Shown here: positions 1-9,441 of the stretch, in pieces
Numbering within the stretch: the first letter of the stretch is position 1
Layout: every line of letters starts with the position of its first letter
Notes under the pieces: model-generated
Seen by the model: the letters and a program-made list of their open reading frames with translations, nothing else
Databases searched by the model: none
Told to the model about the DNA's origin: nothing
Source: Pseudovibrio japonicus
GTDB lineage: Bacteria; Pseudomonadota; Alphaproteobacteria; Rhizobiales; Stappiaceae
Assembly: GCF_014651595.1 (NCBI RefSeq)
Contig: NZ_BMXE01000003.1
Coordinates: 186,001 to 250,000 of the forward strand
DNA: 64,000 bases
Reading direction: 5' to 3'
Program-made: the position numbers and the translations under genes

Positions 1-1
1 A

Positions 2-751
2 TTGGCGCATAAGGATGGTATTCGCTGGAAGAGTTTCTGGCGACGGGAAGTGAAAGTTGCAATTGCGGCGCTTGCGGTTTCTGTGGTCACCTATTTTGTC
101 TTTCAGGATCAATGGGTTCGCTTTGGAATCTTGCACTCCATTGTTGTCTCCAGCCTTCTTGCTTTGCCATTTTTGCGTGTTCACTATCTTATTGCGTTGC
201 TATGTGGTGCCGGGGTGATCCTGCTCTATCATTGGATGGGGGATTTCGTGCTGCCTTATAACCAGCTGTTCTGGCTTGGGCTCACATCTTCTCCGCAGTC
301 TTCCGTTGATTATGTGCCGCTTATCCCTTGGTTCGGGCCTGTGCTGCTCGGGGTTGGGTGCGGGAGTTTCTTTGCGCGTTATGACCTGCTGCGCCTGTTG
401 CGTGGATCTGCGTCACCTAACGTTTTTTCGCGTTTTTTTGCGTGGTTTGGTCGCCATTCACTTGCAACCTACCTTTTGCATCAGCCGATCCTGTTCGGAC
501 TTGTTTGGACCGCAGTTACTGTTGGCGTGATCGGTAATACGAGTGGTGAAGCGCAGGTCAGGAGCTTTCAGCAATCCTGTGTGGCTGCTTGTAGTCAGAG
601 TGTGGACGTTGAGCAGTGTGAGCGGGCTTGTGCTTGTACCTCCTCTGAGATGATTGACCGTGGGCTCTGGGAGGAGCTGTTGAGTAGGCCGAATGATCCT
701 GACATGCGGGAGCTTGCGCAGCGGGTATTTCAGATGTGTTTGCAGCGTTAG
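2..751 (+). CDS. DUF1624 / heparan-alpha-glucosaminide N-acetyltransferase-like membrane protein (5' partial)
   Basis: The reading frame is open to the left edge, so the gene is probably cut and the TTG at position 2 is unlikely to be the real start. The product has several hydrophobic segments separated by short loops. A typical DUF1624 ending is visible, with a Pro-Trp-Phe-Gly-Pro segment mid-protein and Arg-His-Ser-Leu-Ala-Thr-Tyr-Leu-Leu-His-Gln-Pro before the last membrane helix. In this family such proteins are predicted inner-membrane acyltransferases whose substrate in bacteria is not established. The tail after the last helix is unusual: a soluble stretch of about 70 residues with a cluster of six cysteines. 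Family call is fairly secure; function is inferred. Confidence 0.75.
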   Translation: MAHKDGIRWKSFWRREVKVAIAALAVSVVTYFVFQDQWVRFGILHSIVVSSLLALPFLRVHYLIALLCGAGVILLYHWMGDFVLPYNQLFWLGLTSSPQSSVDYVPLIPWFGPVLLGVGCGSFFARYDLLRLLRGSASPNVFSRFFAWFGRHSLATYLLHQPILFGLVWTAVTVGVIGNTSGEAQVRSFQQSCVAACSQSVDVEQCERACACTSSEMIDRGLWEELLSRPNDPDMRELAQRVFQMCLQR

Positions 752-1403
752 GCCAGTGTTTACGGATGGAGTATGGCGCCCGCTTTCTTTTGTGAGCGGC
801 CAGCTTTTGTGTAGGCAGAAAAATAGTTCAGTTTGATTCAAATACGAGTGAATCAATTCGCTGGCGTCTGCCTGATATTGCGATTCTGGGTACCCAAAAA
901 AGCCGTTAGGCCTTCATTCCATTGAAAAAAATGACTTTTTGCCCGCTGAAATTTCAGGGGCTGCAGCGTTGCTACGCGCGCTTTCTATGATCGCAAAAAT
1001 TTCACTCTTCCGTAAACGTAAGCTTCGGAATTGAATGGGTTTTTTGCTGTCAATGCGGAGTTTCTAGATGCACGCGGAAGTCATATTTTGTGCATCTGTT
1101 GGGGTGGTGAAAGGGAAACCTCAGAAGAAAAATGCCTAAAACTACATATAGATGGTATTGACCACGTCAAATGTACGGATAATATATTACTCGGTAAATA
1201 TACGCAGTTCTATTGAAGTGATGTTGGGATATTCGTGTTGGTGGGGGAAGTATAGATTCAGTCTATGCTAATATAGTGTTTTAAACATAGCATCACCTCG
1301 CTCTGTGAGGTGGGCTCATCTATTACGACATATTCTCGCATCCCTTCAGAAGTGAGTTCGGTTTTGGGGAATTACCCGAAGCTCACAAGCATGGGGGAAG
1401 ATA
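752..1403. other. Intergenic region upstream of the first outer-membrane protein
   Basis: No convincing gene. It contains a perfect inverted repeat, TTGATTCA and TGAATCAA (833-840 and 849-856, 8-base spacer), which may be an operator or part of a terminator for the preceding gene. A 12-base palindrome CTGAAATTTCAG sits at about 945-956. The last 300 bases are AT-rich and should hold the promoter of the gene at 1404. Confidence 0.5.
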
Positions 1404-2624
1404 ATGCGGGTTTTAAAGAATGCAGGGCTAGGCCTTGCAGCAGGCAGCTTTGTGCTGGCTGGATCAGGTGCCGCTTTTGCGGGTGCGTGGGATAATTTAG
1501 GTATTGGCTCCCTTAACCTGCTGTTTGCACCTGAAAAATTTGTGGTTGAGGCGGGTGCGACCTATGTGGATCGAAATGTCGATTACAAGATAACGAGTTC
1601 GACGGGCCAACTTGGTGAAGATATTACTGACGGTTCTACAACCGAACGCGTAACGCCAAATGTCTGGGACTACCGAGTGGGCGTTAAGGCTCAGTTGCTG
1701 GATAATCTTAATTGTCTTGGGCGTTTCAATGAACCGTTCAATATCAATGAAGAGATGGACCCTTCCTGGAATGGGCGTAACGGTGGGTATGAGACCAAAG
1801 CAACTACGTTAGGACTAGATGCGACATGCGCTTATACATTTGACATTGATGGAAGTAGCAATTTCCGGGTGATCGCAGGTGTTAAGGCTATTGACCTGAC
1901 TTATGAGTCTCATAGCATGGCGACTGTGAATTTCGGGCTTGGTAGGACCGACTACCCTGGTGGCGCTGAGGTTAAGTCAGATGGTATGGCGTGGGGGTGG
2001 CGTGCAGGCGTTGCCTATGAGATTCCAGAGTACGCCCTGAGAGCAAGCCTTGTTTATGACTCTGAGGTCTCCGCAGACCTTGAAGGTGAGTGGTATATGA
2101 ATGACTTGCCTGATGGTTTAGGAGGTAGTTATGACATTACACGGCCAGTCTCTGCTTCAATCACTGCACCTCAATCTGTCGAACTGAATGTTCAGTCTGG
2201 GATTGCTCCGGGTTGGTTGGCCACATTTGGTGTGAAGTGGATGGACTGGTCAGTTATTGATCGTCTGACTCTGGTTTATGATGATGCTTTAGGCGGCGTA
2301 TCAACCGACCGTGACCTTGGCTTTAAAGATGGTTGGACAGTTCAGGCTGGCATCGGGCATCAACTTACTGAAAAGCTTGCCCTTGGTAGCTCGGTTCAGT
2401 GGGACCGCGGTGTTGGTGGTAGTTACTCTGACAACTATACCTTTGCAGCTGGTGGTGCCTATGACTTGAATGACAAAGTCAAACTATCCCTCGGTGGGGC
2501 GGCAATTTACAAGACTGCTAGCTCAGGTGGTGTTTACGATGATGCGTCACTTGCCGGATACGAATACGACTACGACAGTTCCTGGAACTTCGCTGTAGAT
2601 ACAAAACTACGGGTTGCTTTCTAA
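1404..2624 (+). CDS. FadL/OmpP1-type outer membrane beta-barrel protein, copy 1
   Basis: A 406-residue protein with a Sec signal peptide (about 26 residues, ending Ala-Phe-Ala), then alternating amphipathic strands, and a C-terminal phenylalanine as expected for BAM-assembled barrels. The conserved block Gln-Ser-Gly-Ile-Ala-Pro-Gly-Trp-Leu-Ala followed by Lys-Trp-x-Asp-Trp-Ser is typical of OmpP1/FadL family transporters for hydrophobic compounds. The ATG at 1404 is preceded by GGGGGAAG. The next gene at 3232 is a clear paralogue, sharing the ends and the barrel core but diverging in the first half. A strong terminator follows at 2646, so the two are probably separate transcripts. The substrate cannot be read from sequence. 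Confidence 0.8.
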   Translation: MRVLKNAGLGLAAGSFVLAGSGAAFAGAWDNLGIGSLNLLFAPEKFVVEAGATYVDRNVDYKITSSTGQLGEDITDGSTTERVTPNVWDYRVGVKAQLLDNLNCLGRFNEPFNINEEMDPSWNGRNGGYETKATTLGLDATCAYTFDIDGSSNFRVIAGVKAIDLTYESHSMATVNFGLGRTDYPGGAEVKSDGMAWGWRAGVAYEIPEYALRASLVYDSEVSADLEGEWYMNDLPDGLGGSYDITRPVSASITAPQSVELNVQSGIAPGWLATFGVKWMDWSVIDRLTLVYDDALGGVSTDRDLGFKDGWTVQAGIGHQLTEKLALGSSVQWDRGVGGSYSDNYTFAAGGAYDLNDKVKLSLGGAAIYKTASSGGVYDDASLAGYEYDYDSSWNFAVDTKLRVAF

Positions 2625-2645
2625 GAACGCATAGATTGTTTGATG

Positions 2646-2680
2646 AAAGCCGGAGCGTTGTCTCCGGCTTTTATTGTTTT
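2646..2680 (+). terminator. Rho-independent terminator after outer membrane protein 1
   Basis: Stem AAAGCCGGAG / CTCCGGCTTT with a 6-base loop, followed by a T-rich tract. Confidence 0.85.
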
Positions 2681-3231
2681 GTGGCGGGTTTGTTATCTGA
2701 TGGCGATTCTGTGTTGTGGGATATCTGTGTGAGTTGCACCGTAATTTGTGTTGATTGTGCAACAGTTGGGTGATGAAATGCACTTATTGCACTGTCGTAA
2801 CTGCCATCCTAAAGCTCCTAAGTAAATTACGTATAGGTAAGGTTGATTATGGTCTAGTACTTGGTTGACTCTCGTAATCGTCTCCCCTGTATTTAATATT
2901 GGTAAATATAATGCCATAATAACTTTGGGTTATATCTAAGGCTATGAATGTCCGCCTAGGCGGAATGACGTAGTATTTATACTTTGGGAGGGGTGAATTT
3001 TCCTCTCAATGCGTTATGCATGCAGTCAAGAATATATCAGTTTGCACCTGCAAATTGGTGGGATGGCACTGGCGCGAGGCACGTTGAGGCTCGTTAAGTG
3101 CGGATTGCATGCTCGTTGTATTGCTACGAAATATGCTGTAATTTCCGTTACTTACGCAAGTGCTCCCATTTGGATGAACCTAAGTCGGCGTTTTGACTGC
3201 CGCGTACGGGGAAGATAAAGGGGGAGAGGGC
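2681..3231. other. Intergenic region between the two FadL-like genes
   Basis: No convincing gene; an open frame on the minus strand (2693-2917) lacks a ribosome binding site. A perfect 14-base palindrome TCCGCCTAGGCGGA lies at 2951-2964, about 270 bases before the second outer-membrane gene, and is a candidate operator. Confidence 0.45.
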
Positions 3232-4455
3232 ATGCGTGTTCTCAAGACATTGGCTCAGACAACAATTCTGGGTTGTGCAGTATCCATGATTCCTGCCGCT
3301 GCATTTGCAGGCGGCTGGGCTACTGAAGGTATCGCAGAATACGACCTTCTGTTCGCAAAAGAGAGATTTGCGTTTGAAGCCCAGTCTACTTACGGCGCTC
3401 GTGATGTAGATTTTAAGAACGCTAAAACGACCGCGGCCGGTAACGATATTAGCTTTTACGGTTCAGATAAAGCCGACGATATCGCACCAAATCTTTGGTT
3501 GAACTCTGGCTCAGTAAAATTCGGATTGAGTGAAAATTTCGATTTTTTCGCAAGAGTAAATCAGCCCTACGTGGTTCGCGAGCAACCTGGGTTTGATTGG
3601 AATGGTCGCTTTGCGATTGCTGAGACAAATGCGGATGCTCTCGGCATTGATGCGATGTTGAGCTATAAACACGAAGTCTCCGACGGGAAGTTCGTTCGTG
3701 TCTTCGGTGGTGTTCGTTCTGTCACGGTTGACTTTGAACAGCTTTCTCGATCACTGGACGTATCTGCAGATCCTCTGGACCCAAGTCAATGGACCGAAGC
3801 TGACGTTGACCTCAGTGTAGAATCTGAGCGTGAGTATGGTTTCCGTCTTGGCGCGGCATTCGAAGTTCCTGAAATTGCGCTACGCGCAATGGTTGCTTAC
3901 GAGTCCGCAATTGGGCTTGATCTCGAGGGTACGCTGAATGGCGTACTGCCGGTTTCTGCAAAAGCTGATCTGCCACAGTCTCTTGAAGCAAAAATCCAAT
4001 CAGGCATCGCGCCGGGCTGGCTGGCGTCTCTGGGTGTGAAGTGGACCGACTGGAGCGTCCTTAATAAGCTGTCTCTTGATGCTCAGGTACCTGTTTTAGG
4101 TACTGTTGAGGATGGCGTTGTGCGTGATCTTGGTTACTCAGACGGTTGGATTGTTGAAGCAGGTTTGGGTCATCAGCTGACAGATAAGCTGAGCGTTGGA
4201 AGTACACTTACCTGGGATAAAGGTATTGGTGGTCCATACTCTGATTACTATGCACTCGGTCTAGGTGGTTCCTATGATCTGACCGAGAATGTGAAGTTTT
4301 CTCTGGGCGGACGTGCGATTTATAAAACCGCAGGTGAAGGTGCCTATACTGTCGTGAATAGCCTTAGCGGCGTGCCAACTGAGGTCAACGCCGACTACGA
4401 GTACGACGCTTCTTGGAACTTCGCGCTTTCTTCAAAAATCCGCGTTGCGTTTTAA
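3232..4455 (+). CDS. FadL/OmpP1-type outer membrane beta-barrel protein, copy 2
   Basis: A 407-residue paralogue of the protein at 1404. The ATG at 3232 is chosen over an upstream TTG because it follows GGGGGAGAGG directly and starts the same Met-Arg-Val-Leu-Lys signal peptide as copy 1 (cleavage after Ala-Phe-Ala). It carries the same Ser-Gly-Ile-Ala-Pro-Gly-Trp-Leu-Ala and Trp-Thr-Asp-Trp-Ser blocks and ends in Val-Ala-Phe. Divergence is concentrated in the region after the signal peptide and in probable surface loops, which suggests different ligands or phage pressure (inference). It has its own upstream region and terminator, so it is probably transcribed alone. Confidence 0.8.
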   Translation: MRVLKTLAQTTILGCAVSMIPAAAFAGGWATEGIAEYDLLFAKERFAFEAQSTYGARDVDFKNAKTTAAGNDISFYGSDKADDIAPNLWLNSGSVKFGLSENFDFFARVNQPYVVREQPGFDWNGRFAIAETNADALGIDAMLSYKHEVSDGKFVRVFGGVRSVTVDFEQLSRSLDVSADPLDPSQWTEADVDLSVESEREYGFRLGAAFEVPEIALRAMVAYESAIGLDLEGTLNGVLPVSAKADLPQSLEAKIQSGIAPGWLASLGVKWTDWSVLNKLSLDAQVPVLGTVEDGVVRDLGYSDGWIVEAGLGHQLTDKLSVGSTLTWDKGIGGPYSDYYALGLGGSYDLTENVKFSLGGRAIYKTAGEGAYTVVNSLSGVPTEVNADYEYDASWNFALSSKIRVAF

Positions 4456-4479
4456 ACGATCGTATCTATGAGAATTGTG

Positions 4480-4518
4480 GGGCCGGAGATGATTATCTTC
4501 GGCCCTTTTTTATTTTTT
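4480..4518 (+). terminator. Rho-independent terminator after outer membrane protein 2
   Basis: Stem GGGCCGGAGAT / ATCTTCGGCCC with one G-U pair, followed by TTTTTTATTTTTT. It touches the stop codon of the convergent minus-strand gene. Confidence 0.85.
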
Positions 4519-5067
4519 GGGGGAGGCGATCAGGTTGCATTCGAAGCGGTTGTCGTTGCTGAATCTGATTTCGACCGAGGGGTGTTTGAACTCGTTGTTG
4601 ATACGGAAGATTACCGCCTGTGCGCCGAGCTCTCTGAGGTGGTCTGGCAGCTCGTTGCTGAAAAATTTGTAGTGGGCTTTGATTGGGTGGGGGGTCATCT
4701 TGATGATCTCGCCGTCAACTGCAATCTCGGCGAATGAGTAGGTGGATCTGGTGTCGATCTCGTAATCAACGAACACCGTTGTTCCACGAAACTCATCAAA
4801 GATTTTCTGGCAATGATCGATCATATTTGAGGAAGCTAATCCCGTGCTGACACCGGTTCCCACATGGGCGATGGGTAGCATGAGTTCCTCCATGATCAGC
4901 TGCGCTTTGGCCTGTGCGATTGGTCCCAGAACAAACGTGGTGCTTAGGAGTGCAGCGATCACGCAGGATCGGGCGGACGTGTATCGGCGCAGCCTGATGT
5001 GGTCTGCCCCATGCTCTGGTGGTGCAAACTGCTTTGAAGCTATGAGTTTATTACGTCCTCTGTTCAA
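4510..5067 (-). CDS. Unrecognised secreted two-cysteine protein, paralogue A
   Basis: A 185-residue product with an unusually long charged N-terminus, a hydrophobic stretch ending Ala-Gln-Ala-Lys-Ala at about residues 35-58, and a mature part with two cysteines (one in His-Cys-Gln-Lys, one in Glu-Cys-Asn-Leu near the end). It aligns along its length with the product of 5094-5579: Leu-Pro-Ile-Ala-His versus Val-Pro-Ile-Asn-His, Val-Asp-Tyr-Glu-Ile versus Val-Glu-Tyr-Gln-Ile, and a shared final Cys. The gap to that gene is 26 bases, so they probably form a two-gene operon made by duplication. Start is TTG at 5067; no better start is visible. No function can be assigned; probably periplasmic or extracellular. 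Confidence 0.7.
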   Translation of the reverse strand: MNRGRNKLIASKQFAPPEHGADHIRLRRYTSARSCVIAALLSTTFVLGPIAQAKAQLIMEELMLPIAHVGTGVSTGLASSNMIDHCQKIFDEFRGTTVFVDYEIDTRSTYSFAEIAVDGEIIKMTPHPIKAHYKFFSNELPDHLRELGAQAVIFRINNEFKHPSVEIRFSNDNRFECNLIASPKK

Positions 5068-5093
5068 GTAAGTCTGTCCCTTTTGTATCTGCC

Positions 5094-5579
5094 TTACTGT
5101 CTCAGCCTAAAGGGCTCGGTGCTTAGGAAGCATTTGTCTGTGGATTGGTCTCCAGCAGCGATGATGTGGATTACTTCGTCTTCAAAATCGTCTTCCATTG
5201 AGAAAATGATCCGCTGGAAGCCCTGATTGCTGAGGGGCGGCGGTATTCTATCAGAGGTGAAGGAGTAGGTGTCCGGAATGCCGAGTGGTGTTAGGTTGAC
5301 CTGGGTGTTCTCCAGCATTGCAACGGCCCGGTTTTGTGTTGCGCTGATTTGGTACTCAACAAGCACTTCTTCGCCTAAGATAGACGCGTATTTTTCCTGG
5401 CAGGCCGTTGTCACAGACAGGTCTGCCGAACCGTCTTCCTTAAGGCCTGCGATATGATTGATCGGCACAAGTACCTGGCCGCTCACGTTATTGGGCGGGG
5501 CAGCGTAACTGGTTGCTGCAAGGAGGAGCGAGGTGGAGATAGCAGTGAGCGCACCTGCTCCGAAATGTCGTTTGTTCAT
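5094..5579 (-). CDS. Unrecognised secreted two-cysteine protein, paralogue B
   Basis: A 161-residue protein. ATG at 5579 is preferred over an upstream start at 5603 because AGGAAAA lies 9-10 bases before it and it begins a clean signal peptide (Met-Asn-Lys-Arg ... Ala-Thr-Ser-Tyr-Ala-Ala). The mature part of about 135 residues has two cysteines, in Ala-Cys-Gln-Glu-Lys and Lys-Cys-Phe-Leu, spaced as in paralogue A, which suggests one disulphide. It is first in the probable operon with 4510-5067. I do not recognise the family. Confidence 0.72.
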   Translation of the reverse strand: MNKRHFGAGALTAISTSLLLAATSYAAPPNNVSGQVLVPINHIAGLKEDGSADLSVTTACQEKYASILGEEVLVEYQISATQNRAVAMLENTQVNLTPLGIPDTYSFTSDRIPPPLSNQGFQRIIFSMEDDFEDEVIHIIAAGDQSTDKCFLSTEPFRLRQ

Positions 5580-5801
5580 TCTTGTTTTTCCTGCTCGATG
5601 CATGCCAGATGAGCGGTGATCTGGTGAGCCGGGGGGTGTTGTGACGAGTATCGTTATCCTGAGTGGTCACATGACCGCAACTTCGCAGTTTGCGGCAACC
5701 TTTGGCTCCACTCAAATCAATGCGTTCAGGCTGGTTAAGAGCGGGCAACGGGTCCTTTCTAAACCGAGCAGAGAAATTAATAGGATGTTTACGGCAGAGT
5801 G

Positions 5802-8699
5802 ATGGAACGAACTAAGAACATACTTTCTTTTCCGAATGACTCACGGCATAGTGTGCCCATGACAAAGCGCCCTACAAATTCTTCCAGTTCTTCGTCCTTG
5901 CCTGAAGCTGAGGGGTCTTCCTCCGGCTTTGGTGAAGCTCCGCAGCCAGCTCTTTCCGGTACTCCGTTGTCGGGGTCGGTTTCCGATTGGGCGGATCAGA
6001 TCGCGGAGGAGGATCTTTCTGGTTTGAAAGCCAAGAAAGCAGCTGAACAGCCGGTAGAAGAGAAATCAGCGCCTAAGAAGAAAGCTGCTGCAAAAACAAC
6101 CGCTAAGAAGCCAGCGAGCAAAGCCAAGAAAGCGCCTGCCAAGTCCGCGCGAGGCACCTCCATGGGGGCGACCAGTGATCCTCGGGAGCGGGCCAAGGGT
6201 GGTCTGAACCCGGTTGCGGGACTGGATATCTCGCTGGAAGATGCTGAGAAGCTGCTTGATAGTCATGTCAAGGAGACGAAGAAGAAGCGGAAGAAAGCCA
6301 AAGAAGAGACGATCACCGGAGCAACAGCGACTGTGCAGGCGCTGGCCCGGTTGATTGAGCAGGGGCGTTCTGACGAGGCTGGTGAAGATGCGTGGGTGCC
6401 GCATCGTCCGGAGCGGCCGTCAAAGTCCGAGGGCGGGGTTCCGATTGTTCTGGAATCCGAGTTTGAGCCGAAGGGGGACCAGCCCACGGCGATTGCGGAT
6501 TTGAAAGCCGGCCTTGAGGACGGTGATAATACGCAGGTTCTGCTGGGGGTGACTGGTTCCGGTAAGACCTTCACCATGGCGCAGATTATTGCGCAGACGC
6601 AGCGTCCTGCTTTGATCCTTGCACCGAACAAGACCTTGGCAGCGCAGCTTTATGGGGAGTTCAAGTCGTTCTTTCCCAACAACGCAGTTGAGTATTTCGT
6701 CTCCTACTATGACTACTACCAGCCGGAAGCATATGTGCCGCGGACGGATACGTTCATCGAGAAGGAAAGCTCGATCAACGAGCAGATCGACCGGATGCGC
6801 CACTCGGCGACCCGTTCTCTGCTGGAGCGGGATGACGTTATTATTGTGGCGTCGGTCTCGTGTATCTACGGTATCGGGTCGGTAGAGACCTATACGGCCA
6901 TGACCTTCCAGCTGGAGGTTGGTGAGAAGATTGAGCAGCGGCAGTTGCTGGCGGATTTGGTAGCGCTGCAATACAAGCGCAATGATGCAGCCTTCCAGCG
7001 CGGGACCTTCCGCGTGCGTGGGGATACGATTGAAGTGTTTCCGGCGCACTATGAGGATAGGGCGTGGCGGATTTCCCTTTGGGGCGACGAGATTGAGGGT
7101 ATTACCGAGTTTGATCCGCTGACGGGCAAGAAATCCGGTGAGCTGCAGCTGGTGAAGATCTACGCGAACTCGCACTATGTGACACCGAAACCAACGCTCA
7201 ATCAGGCGATGAAGTCGATCAAGGCAGAGCTGCGGCAGCGTCTTGATGAGCTGAACAGTCATGGACGGTTGCTGGAAGCGCAGCGGCTGGATCAGCGCTG
7301 TACGTTTGATCTGGAGATGATGGAGGCAACCGGCGCCTGTGCGGGTATTGAGAACTACTCCCGCTACCTGACCGGGCGTGCGCCGGGTGAGCCGCCACCA
7401 ACGCTGTTTGAATATTTGCCGGATAACGCGCTGGTCTTCCTTGATGAGAGCCATGTGACCGTGCCGCAGATTGGCGCAATGTACCGAGGTGACTTCCGCC
7501 GTAAAGCGACGCTGGCGGAATATGGTTTCCGTCTGCCTTCGTGTATGGACAACCGTCCGCTCCGGTTTGAGGAGTGGGATGCCATGCGGCCTCAGACCAT
7601 TGCGGTGTCGGCGACGCCGGGCAACTGGGAGATGGATGAGAGCGGGGGTGTGTTTGCCGAACAGGTTATTCGCCCAACCGGTCTGACTGATCCTGATATT
7701 GAGATCCGGCCTGCCAAGACGCAGGTGGATGATCTGCTGGGTGAAGTTCGCGAGAAGGCGGCCAACGGCTTCCGTACCTTGGTGACGACGCTGACCAAGC
7801 GCATGGCGGAGGATCTGACCGAGTATCTGCACGAGAACGGTGTGCGGGTGCGGTATATGCACTCTGACATTGATACGCTGGAGCGGATCGAGATCATACG
7901 GGATTTGCGCCTTGGCGCGTTTGACGTGCTGATCGGGATTAACCTGTTGCGTGAGGGCCTCGATATTCCTGAGTGTGCGCTGGTGGCTATTCTGGATGCG
8001 GATAAGGAAGGGTTCCTTCGCTCTGAAACCTCGCTGGTGCAGACTATTGGTCGTGCGGCGCGTAACGTGGATGGCAAGGTTATCCTTTACGCAGACAATA
8101 TGACCGGCTCTATGGAGCGGGCGATTGCGGAGACCAACCGTCGACGGGCCAAGCAGGAAGCGTATAACGAAGAGCATGGTATTACGCCTGAGAGCGTGAA
8201 ACGTTCTATCGGCGATATTCTGGAGAGCGTTTACGAACAGGATCATGTTTCTGTCGATGCTGGCTTTGCCGAGGAAGGGGCCACTATTGGTCATAACCTC
8301 AAGGGCCATATTGAAGACCTTGAGAAGCAGATGCGTGAAGCAGCAGCTGATCTTGAGTTTGAGACAGCGGCGCGGCTGCGTGACGAAATCAAGCGCCTGC
8401 AGGAGACCGAGCTTGCGGTTGCCGATGATCCGATGGCGCGGCAGACTTCGGTTGAGCAGCAGACCGGCGGATTTGGTGGTAAGAAGAAGTATGGCGCTTC
8501 GGGTAACTTGCCCAAGGCAGAGGCGGATAAGGCTGATGCTGGCAGTAAGGTGCACAAACCAAGGCTTGGTGAAATGGGGCCGGGGACAGACTTGCCGACA
8601 CCTGCTGGTGCGACAGTCGAGAAGACGAAGCGCAGGACCACATCGGGGCGTAGTACGGGTGGACGTCCGGGTACGCGGACTTATCGAAAGAAGAACTAG
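5802..8699 (+). CDS. uvrB: UvrABC system protein B (excinuclease subunit)
   Basis: DNA-damage recognition helicase of nucleotide excision repair, working with UvrA and UvrC. Visible motifs: Gly-Val-Thr-Gly-Ser-Gly-Lys-Thr (Walker A, about residue 248), the Tyr-Tyr-Asp-Tyr-Tyr-Gln-Pro-Glu beta-hairpin block, Leu-Asp-Glu-Ser-His (Walker B), Arg-Glu-Gly-Leu-Asp-Ile-Pro-Glu, and a C-terminal UVR motif that binds UvrC. The protein is about 965 residues against roughly 670 in E. coli. The excess is an N-terminal extension of about 205 residues, Ser-rich and then Lys/Ala-rich like histone H1 tails, and a basic tail after the UVR motif. The exact start is uncertain: ATG 5802 and ATG 5859 both lack a good ribosome binding site. 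Confidence 0.95.
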   Translation: MERTKNILSFPNDSRHSVPMTKRPTNSSSSSSLPEAEGSSSGFGEAPQPALSGTPLSGSVSDWADQIAEEDLSGLKAKKAAEQPVEEKSAPKKKAAAKTTAKKPASKAKKAPAKSARGTSMGATSDPRERAKGGLNPVAGLDISLEDAEKLLDSHVKETKKKRKKAKEETITGATATVQALARLIEQGRSDEAGEDAWVPHRPERPSKSEGGVPIVLESEFEPKGDQPTAIADLKAGLEDGDNTQVLLGVTGSGKTFTMAQIIAQTQRPALILAPNKTLAAQLYGEFKSFFPNNAVEYFVSYYDYYQPEAYVPRTDTFIEKESSINEQIDRMRHSATRSLLERDDVIIVASVSCIYGIGSVETYTAMTFQLEVGEKIEQRQLLADLVALQYKRNDAAFQRGTFRVRGDTIEVFPAHYEDRAWRISLWGDEIEGITEFDPLTGKKSGELQLVKIYANSHYVTPKPTLNQAMKSIKAELRQRLDELNSHGRLLEAQRLDQRCTFDLEMMEATGACAGIENYSRYLTGRAPGEPPPTLFEYLPDNALVFLDESHVTVPQIGAMYRGDFRRKATLAEYGFRLPSCMDNRPLRFEEWDAMRPQTIAVSATPGNWEMDESGGVFAEQVIRPTGLTDPDIEIRPAKTQVDDLLGEVREKAANGFRTLVTTLTKRMAEDLTEYLHENGVRVRYMHSDIDTLERIEIIRDLRLGAFDVLIGINLLREGLDIPECALVAILDADKEGFLRSETSLVQTIGRAARNVDGKVILYADNMTGSMERAIAETNRRRAKQEAYNEEHGITPESVKRSIGDILESVYEQDHVSVDAGFAEEGATIGHNLKGHIEDLEKQMREAAADLEFETAARLRDEIKRLQETELAVADDPMARQTSVEQQTGGFGGKKKYGASGNLPKAEADKADAGSKVHKPRLGEMGPGTDLPTPAGATVEKTKRRTTSGRSTGGRPGTRTYRKKN

Positions 8700-8794
8700 G
8701 GTTGGCTTGCCAGTTCTAGATGAATGCGGGGTTGTTGCGGGGCTGATGCTGCGCTAACACTGCCGCATTAAGCTGCATTAGGTGATTGGAATCA

Positions 8795-9436
8795 ATGATA
8801 AAACACATTGTTTGGGACTGGAACGGTACGCTTCTGGATGATTTTGAAATCACGGCGCAATACGGCATCGACTTTTTTGCAAAAGCCGGGCTGAGTGGTG
8901 TGACTTTTGATGATGTCCGGCAACATCATACACGTCCCTTTGCTGACTATCTGAAGGCGTTGCTGGGGCGTGATGCGACCGAGAGTGAGCTCTCCGATTT
9001 CCATAGCAGTTTTGGTGAAGTCTACGAGCCGGCGATGTATGACTTGCCGCTGGCGCCGGATGCGTTGCATGCTCTTGAGACCATCAACGGAGCTGGCAAA
9101 AGCCAGTCGATTTTGTCGATGGCTCCGCATGAGGAGCTGGTGTCACTGGTACGCCATAATGGCATTTATGAGCACTTTGCGCGTGTTGACGGGGCGCGGG
9201 ATCTGAAGAAGCACTTCAAGATCGACGCGCTCAGAGCGCATTTTGATGAGCTGGGCGTGGAGCCTGCCAGCATCTGCGTGATTGGTGACAGCCTTGATGA
9301 CTTTGATGCTGCAAAGGGCCTTGGGGCTTCTGCAGTTTTGGTCTCCACCGGCATGTACGCCCACCATCGGCTGGTTGCCTCCGGTGCCCCCGTGGCAACG
9401 AACCTGACGGGCGCTGTCGCGGAGGCGTTGAAGTAG
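8795..9436 (+). CDS. HAD-superfamily hydrolase, phosphoglycolate phosphatase-like
   Basis: A 213-residue HAD phosphatase. Motif I is Trp-Asp-Trp-Asn-Gly-Thr-Leu-Leu-Asp-Asp at residues 7-16, motif III a lysine in Arg-Asp-Leu-Lys-Lys, and motif IV Gly-Asp-Ser-Leu-Asp-Asp near residue 165. The helical cap follows motif I, as in the Gph/beta-phosphoglucomutase group. The second motif I aspartate, usually the general acid/base (Asp-x-Asp), is Asn10 here. ATG 8795 is chosen over TTG 8786. The gene ends 5 bases from the convergent peptidase gene. Substrate unknown. Confidence 0.8.
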   Translation: MIKHIVWDWNGTLLDDFEITAQYGIDFFAKAGLSGVTFDDVRQHHTRPFADYLKALLGRDATESELSDFHSSFGEVYEPAMYDLPLAPDALHALETINGAGKSQSILSMAPHEELVSLVRHNGIYEHFARVDGARDLKKHFKIDALRAHFDELGVEPASICVIGDSLDDFDAAKGLGASAVLVSTGMYAHHRLVASGAPVATNLTGAVAEALK

Positions 9437-9441
9437 TTTTC

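Noticed and set aside
1031-1495. Short open frames upstream of the first FadL-like gene
   Set aside because: They overlap the real gene start or lie in AT-rich spacer, with unnatural Cys/Trp content and no start signals.
6420-8555. 711-codon open frame antisense to uvrB
   Set aside because: A shadow frame of the strongly biased codon usage in uvrB; no ribosome binding site, and the product has no recognisable domain, whereas the opposite frame is a clear UvrB.
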